From Thamnaconus septentrionalis (Eukaryota > Chordata > Actinopteri > Tetraodontiformes > Monacanthidae), in the NCBI GenBank assembly GCA_009823395.1, contig CM020510.1, forward strand, positions 9,499,273 to 9,563,272: a stretch of DNA of 64,000 nt, written 5' to 3'. A model generated the notes under the pieces. It was given only the letters and a program-made list of their open reading frames with translations. It ran no database searches and was not told where the DNA came from. This document shows, one piece after another, positions 58,971-64,000 of this stretch. Position numbers and translations under genes: made by a program. Within the stretch, counting starts at the first letter, position 1, and the number at the start of each line of letters is the position of its first letter.

Positions 58971-60180
58971 GATCTCGGCCGCTCCAGACATACGAGCCGC
59001 TGATTAGGGCAGCTCCCCTGTCTGGAGACGCGGGGCCAAGCGGAGGTGGCCTGAAATTCCTCGGCTAAAAACGCAATTAGCACGTGCGGAGAGACGGATC
59101 GCCGCGCTAGCTCAGACAAAGAGGTGCTTTTGAAGAGGCGGCAACAAAAGTCGGTGTCAGCCTGCCGGAGACTCCCGAGTGGTCGGGAGGTGGATCGTCT
59201 GGCTGCCGCTCAATACGAATGCACTTACAGGCTGCGTGTCTGGACGCGGCCGCCCACCAGAGTCGGCCGCTTTTATTAGCGGCGCTGATGGAATCAGCGC
59301 GACGCTTGCACTCCTCGCAGGTTTGCTTGTTTTTTTGTTTGCTTGTAGCTGATAGGAGAATTCAATAGTTCTATACACCAAGAGCCAAAACATTGCTGTG
59401 CCTTTGCTTTTGCTTTTAGAGTACTTTTGAAATCAAACAGAGCGTGGCGGATGTGTTCGCCGGCTGCTTGGAACAAAGGCAGAGAGAACAATGGCGTCTA
59501 CGGAATGTAACGAGGAAATGATCCGATGACGTGGCTGGAATGGAAACATTAAAGACCGTCCAATGACGACATCCTGGTTACTCACAGGCGCAATCGCGAA
59601 CTTTGTGAACGTATCCCAAAACAACATGACTTGAGGTTTTTGTTTGTTAGTTTGTCAGTTTTCGGCCCTGCACTCGGTGTGGTCGGTGTGCAGCTGTGAG
59701 TGCAGTAATTGTACTCAGGTGCGGAGCGAACAAGATGACCGAGACCTGGTGGAGCAGCTGCTCTCCATTCGCCCCCCCGTCCAACTGCAGTGCACTTTGT
59801 TTGAGGTGGGACGTTGATCTGAAGTCACTCCGTGCTAAAAGTAGAACACACCTGCTATTTTTGGATCGACGCAAACAGTCAGGCAGCAAACACATTGACG
59901 CAGACGAATCTTGTAAAATTACACGTCTTGAGTGTTTAGCGCTTGTCTCTCTGTTTGTGTTACCAGAGTTTGCGGGAACTGCAACCAATCAGAGAGCAAC
60001 TTGGCAACTTTGTTCTGGCTCCTGTTTTCTTTGGCAGATCTGCTGCTGTGGTGAAAACGCAGGCAGGCACCTGGTAGCAGGTGAGCTCAACCGCATCGCA
60101 AATACGACAAACTAGAGAGAGCTGGAAATACAAAGACGGGAAGTGATAAACAAGAGAGTGCATAATAAAAGAGGGAGGTG
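58971..60180. other. Unique DNA, no gene seen
   Basis: Frames at 59696-60115 (plus) and 59647-59988 (minus) shadow each other. A strong acceptor (CTCCTGTTTTCTTTGGCAG) and a donor (AGCAG|GTGAGC) bracket 43 bp at about 60038-60080 with one open frame (ICCCGENAGRHLVA). This is noted but not called, because 43 bp of open frame is weak evidence. Confidence 0.3.
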
Positions 60181-60620
60181 TCATGTCAATGGAAAGGTTT
60201 GTTTTGTTTTTGTCTCGTCTCTCTTGTGACTTCCTGCTTTATTTTGGATTTCAACTCTCCTCCTGTGTCAGGTGAGTTGCCTTTCCCCCTGTGTGTTCAC
60301 CACCTGTCTGATAGTTTCCACCTGTTCCCCGTTACCTCGGCTGTATATATAGTCTGTCTTCACCTTTGCTTGGACTTGTCCTTTGGGCTGCCAAGCTAGC
60401 CTTCTTTTTTTAATGTATTTATTCATTTATTTAACTTTGTTGTGCATTTTTTACCTAGAATGGATTGGTTTTGTTTTGTCAAGTTTTCAGTGGTTTTTCT
60501 GGTTTTCTTTGTGGACTTTTCTTTGGAAAATTAGTAATTTTTACTTTTTACTTTGGTGTTAAAAATAAATATTTTCTTTAGTTTATTGTGTGCTTCACTG
60601 GTCAGCGTATTATTTTCCTT
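60181..60620 (+). mobile_element. LTR-like repeat, probably a solo LTR relic
   Basis: The stretch has a TATA box (TATATATA, 60344-60351), pyrimidine-rich CTCCTGTGTC..CACCTGTCTG..CCACCTGTTCCCC sequence before it, a T/G-rich downstream part and AATAAA at 60564-60569. This resembles the LTRs of fish retrotransposons, with which it shares the CACCTGT..TGTATATATAGTC layout. No coding part, primer-binding site or target duplication is visible. The exact ends are uncertain. Confidence 0.4.
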
Positions 60621-61016
60621 GTCAAGAGAACTTCCAGAGGATAAAGTACAGATTAATTCAGCAAAATGTGATTCTGTGGGGGGCGTGTTTATCTGACTGG
60701 ATCTGTGCAGGAGGAGCTCCAACAACAGATTAACGAGATGCGGCTGTGGCGCAGCTCTAACTTTTTATTAAATATTATCTGCTTCAAGCTGCTGCAATGA
60801 GAACATCTGTTCATCTGAACCACAGGATATTTCTGTGCGTTTATGGCGCTAGTTAGGCCTTTAATCACCGCGTGATCTTCCAGTCATTGTATATGAAGAA
60901 TGAGCAAAGAAAAAAAGGCTATAAGTAGCCGTGTCTGATGACCTTTGAATTCAGATTTAGCTTTTCTATGTGTGTTCTATTATAATGGCCATTGTTGTCT
61001 TACTAACTTGAATCTG
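60621..61016. other. Unique DNA, no gene seen
   Basis: No coding frame, repeat family or regulatory motif that I can defend. Confidence 0.4.

Positions 61017-61053
<37 letters not shown>
61017..61053. repeat. (TCTA)n microsatellite
   Basis: About nine TCTA units. Confidence 0.95.
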
Positions 61054-61054
<1 letters not shown>

Positions 61055-63318
61055 CGTCTTTCACATTTTCAATGGTTTGCGGCTTTAAAGAATTAAATAA
61101 TTTAAACACAACAGAACAAAAGGTTTCAGCATCCACTCCACCTCGTCATGGGGGTTGGAAGGGGTTTAAGTTGGACGCAAAGTGAACCATCCTTAAACTT
61201 CTCCCTGCTGTCGGGTCGATGGCTGTGAGAAGGCCACGACAACGCAACAAGGTTCAAAATACAGCAGCAGACAAGCGCTCGGCACGCATCGAACGCCGGC
61301 GATACGTTTGACCGTGAGTTTGTTTTTTTGTTGCCGCGCGCCGGCCTTGAGCTTTCAATTGCACGGAGCGCTGCGTGCGATGTGATGCGCTTTCGCAGGA
61401 GGCGTGCGCAGACAGATGGACCCGGAGACGGCGGCGACACCCCAGATAGCGTCCGGCCGTGACACCTCAACACCACGCTGGCGCGGCAACAAAGGGGCCT
61501 TCCTCAAAACCGTAATCTGAGGTTCGGCCCAGCAAGCTGTTACTGAGCCGCTCAGATAGCAACAAGCTTTGAGCGCAACATGCCGAGCCGGGAAACGCAT
61601 GTCGGGGGATTTCTGCTCACAAATCACAGAGAAGCGCGACAAAACATCCGCGGGTTAACCGCGCTAACGGCGCTGGCCGATTCTTGGCGCCGCTCACCTT
61701 GTGGGTGCGGCGGCGCACATTAACATGCGAGGTGCACCAAGGTCTCGAATCCGCAACCTTAAAGGTATGGCAGTTAGTCGATGCAAAATACTGAATAATT
61801 TATGGGGAGGACAAATAAATTCGAGGCAAGAACACATGGCCAGACTCCGGGGCTGAATGGTTATTAACGCCGAGATGGTCCGGAAAACTTTGGGCTGTTA
61901 CAAAGGGCAGCGGATGAATATCTTATTTCCGGAATTAGTCCGGGGCTTGCCACTGCATGCAGAGGTCAAATCAGTGCGTGACAGGTAATGAACTGAAGCG
62001 GAGGTCATATGCGGACACAAAATGCAACTTTTACAAACGTCAGGACGTCTTTCGCAGGTTAGAAAGGCGGGAATTATTCTCCAAAGTATCTTTCGGCCTT
62101 TCTAAAGTGTCCGGGTTGTTTGCTCACTTTGATTATCAGAAGTGAACTGACAGAAGATTCACCTCCAGGCAAGTGGGCAAACATCACACCGTCTGGAATT
62201 TTGATGAAATGTCACATTTAATGTTTGTCTGAAGTTGAAAGGAGGCAGAAACCTGCAGACGGAGCGTCAGGCTCAGAGATACTGAGTCATTCAAGTCAGT
62301 TTTCTTAATTCCTCTGTGAGGGCCCTTATAGAAAAATATCAATGTAATGTTTCCTAAATTAATAAAATATATCCTTGTGAGAAAACATAAATCCCAGACA
62401 TTACTAGAGACAATGATAAAAGAAGAAAAAGGCTCAAACTAAAAAGTATATTATAATGGTCCAGAGGGCTGCAGGTAAAAAAAAAAGATAAACAAAATCA
62501 TAATAAAATAGTATATTCACTGTTTTTCTGCTACTAATCCATCTTCACCCTTTTGTGTTTAGCATATTAGCGCCAAATGAAAAACTGACGGTCTGAGTTC
62601 CTATCACGCCCTTCAATGCCTCCATTTATCACTTAGAGGATTTTTGTTACACTCTTTATCACTGCTGCCGTTGTCTCTCCGCCGTTTGTTATTACTTACC
62701 GCGATCCAGTGACTTCACAGTTCTGGCAGATGTTTATCTGCTTTTTGATGCTGCGGAGGGGGGCTCAGTTCTGCCGGTGCTGGTGTAAGAAAGAAGAAGT
62801 TGAACAAAGACAAAATAATTTGTTTTTTTTTTTTTTAACCCACCATCCAACTGTGAGGGGACACAAGATGGAGTTTTGCTACGTGCACAACGAGCAGGAG
62901 AAGGTTTTTGAATTGACGGGTTCTGAAGAAACAGGCTGAGATGGTTGTTTCACAGCAGCGGGTTCCTTTATCTGGTCCAGACCAAAAGGAAAACTGTTCT
63001 GATTTGACGCCACACTGTTTGCTCTGGTCTAAATCACTCAGTTAATTGGCGGAAACAAAAAAAAACAACAACACAAGAATGGTGTCACTCACTGTGAGAT
63101 ACGTCTTGGAACATATTTCCAAAATGCACTGATCAAAGTCCTCAAAGTAAACAAAGAGAGGAGGGGAAGCCAGCAAGCCGCACGACACTTTTTGAACTAG
63201 TCCGACAAAAGGCGAGACGACTGCGAGGGATGACGCTAGTCTCGGTGTCTCACATCCACGCCCATCCGTCCTTTTCGGTGACTGGACCGCCGACACGGTG
63301 GACGACGAGCACATCGGG
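61054..63318. other. Unique DNA, no gene seen
   Basis: A CpG-rich stretch lies at about 61270-61500, overlapped by minus-strand frames without domains. A T-run lies at 62821-62836. No gene is supported. Confidence 0.4.
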
Positions 63319-63461
63319 CTAAATTGGAAACTCCAAACAGTGGGTGTGATTATGATTGTAGACGGCTGTTTGTCTCTCAGTGAACTGGCAGCCTGTCTGG
63401 GGTCCTGTGACAGCCGGGTCAGGCTCCAGCACCCCTGTGACCCTGAATGCAAGATAAGTGG
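63319..63461 (+). mobile_element. LINE2/V-SINE-type conserved tail relic
   Basis: CTAAATTGGAAACTCC.., GGCTGTTTGTCTCTCAGTG.., AACTGGCAGCCTGTCTGGGG.., CAGCCGGGTCAGGCTCCAGCACCCC and ..GACCCTGAATGCAAGATAAGTGG follow in order the well-known fish tail (CTAAATTG..GTTTGTCTCT..ACTGGCGACCTGTCCAGGG..CAGCTGGGATAGGCTCCAGC..GACCCTGA..GATAAGCGG). The central GTACCCCGCCT part is deleted. The plus-strand frame across it is therefore a repeat translation, not a gene. Confidence 0.7.
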
Positions 63462-64000
63462 TGATTGCAGCTGGGGGGCAGGGGGTGATGAAAACTGCAG
63501 CTTGTTTGAGGTCACGTCAGGTTCAAACAAACTGCTGCAGAGTTCGTTTGAATCCTGCAAAAAAAAAAAAAAAGATTGCATTCGCACACCTGCTCACCTG
63601 CAACGTGCGCGGTTCAACCGAACTAATGAGGTGGGAAGCCTCCAAAGACTTATGTTAATTGATTTTTTTTTTCCCCTGTAATAGTAGTTGTATTTGCAGG
63701 ACTGTGTGGTGGGAAGGAAGCATGTGTTTTTGTTCTTTGTTCTATTTACATCAAACACTGGGTGAAGACTTTGCTTTCATCTGTCGCCAACTCACAGATC
63801 TATACATATTCATTAAATGTATATCCAACTCTGTGAGTTCACAATCAACTTGGGCATAATATTGAATCCACTTCTCTCAGGACTTTCTTCCAGATCCAAG
63901 ACTGATTGTAATCACAGCACTTTTCAAAGCTCTTGAGATTATCTAAAGGAAAAAGAAAAATTTACCGGCTCCCGTTTAGGTTAAAGCCACTGCACATACT
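63462..64000. other. Unique DNA to the window end, no gene seen
   Basis: An A-run lies at 63560-63574 and a T-run at 63663-63673. No gene or repeat is recognised up to the edge. Confidence 0.4.

Noticed and set aside
60038..60080. 43-bp segment with good splice sites
   Set aside because: One open frame over 14 codons is expected by chance; the sequence next to it is LTR-like repeat.
61735..61760. GGTCTCGAATCC resembling a tRNA B box
   Set aside because: One extra base breaks the motif and no A box or cloverleaf is present.
63298..63681. 127-codon plus-strand frame
   Set aside because: Its first half is the translation of a LINE2/V-SINE-type tail, and the overlapping minus-strand frame of 181 codons is its shadow.

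Overview
This window looks like a gene-poor stretch of a vertebrate genome, most likely a teleost fish. No reading frame on either strand is long or patterned enough to be an intact protein gene. The sequence is rich in short tandem repeats. It also carries degraded pieces of interspersed repeats whose wording I recognise from fish genomes: LINE2/V-SINE-type tails, hAT-type DNA elements, an LTR-like sequence and a SINE B box. There are no bacterial-type operons, ribosome binding sites, CRISPR arrays or intact tRNA or rRNA genes.

Layout. 1-6.3 kb is single-copy sequence with one fish repeat fragment. 6.3-7.2 kb holds a possible micro-exon, a 407-bp CATC/CAGC array and copy A of a dispersed repeat. 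7.2-17.9 kb is unique DNA with CT/CA, GA, GGT and GT microsatellites. 17.95-18.17 kb is a small hAT-type element with its 8-bp target duplication still visible. 18.2-31 kb is mostly unique, with a TAC/AAT microsatellite, a coding-like frame at 20.6 kb, a possible minus-strand exon at 27.8 kb, and a hAT remnant at 29.3-29.6 kb that keeps the first part of a transposase frame. 30.76-31.22 kb is CpG-rich and contains the best exon-intron-exon signature I found (plus strand). Copy B of the dispersed repeat, inverted relative to copy A, lies at 31.7-31.9 kb. 32-48 kb is long unique sequence with G-rich tracts and a CpG-rich patch at 42.1-42.4 kb. 48.2-48.4 kb is a 169-bp CTG/CCG array. 48.4-58.6 kb is unique apart from an AT run and a CA run, and contains several homeodomain-motif-rich blocks that read like conserved non-coding DNA. 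58.6-59.0 kb holds LINE2-type and SINE-type debris, 60.2-60.6 kb an LTR-like sequence, 61.0 kb a TCTA array and 63.3-63.5 kb another LINE2-type tail.

The overall picture is a gene desert or a set of very long introns, possibly around a developmental regulator. That reading is inference: I cannot test conservation from one sequence. The candidate exons rest on splice-site motifs plus open frames, and a few such coincidences are expected by chance in 64 kb, so they carry low confidence and I assign no function. I did not find a convincing new biological system. The items most worth checking are the spliced candidate at 30.76-31.22 kb, the minus-strand exon at 27.8 kb, the micro-exon at 6.3 kb and the palindrome-bearing dispersed repeat pair.
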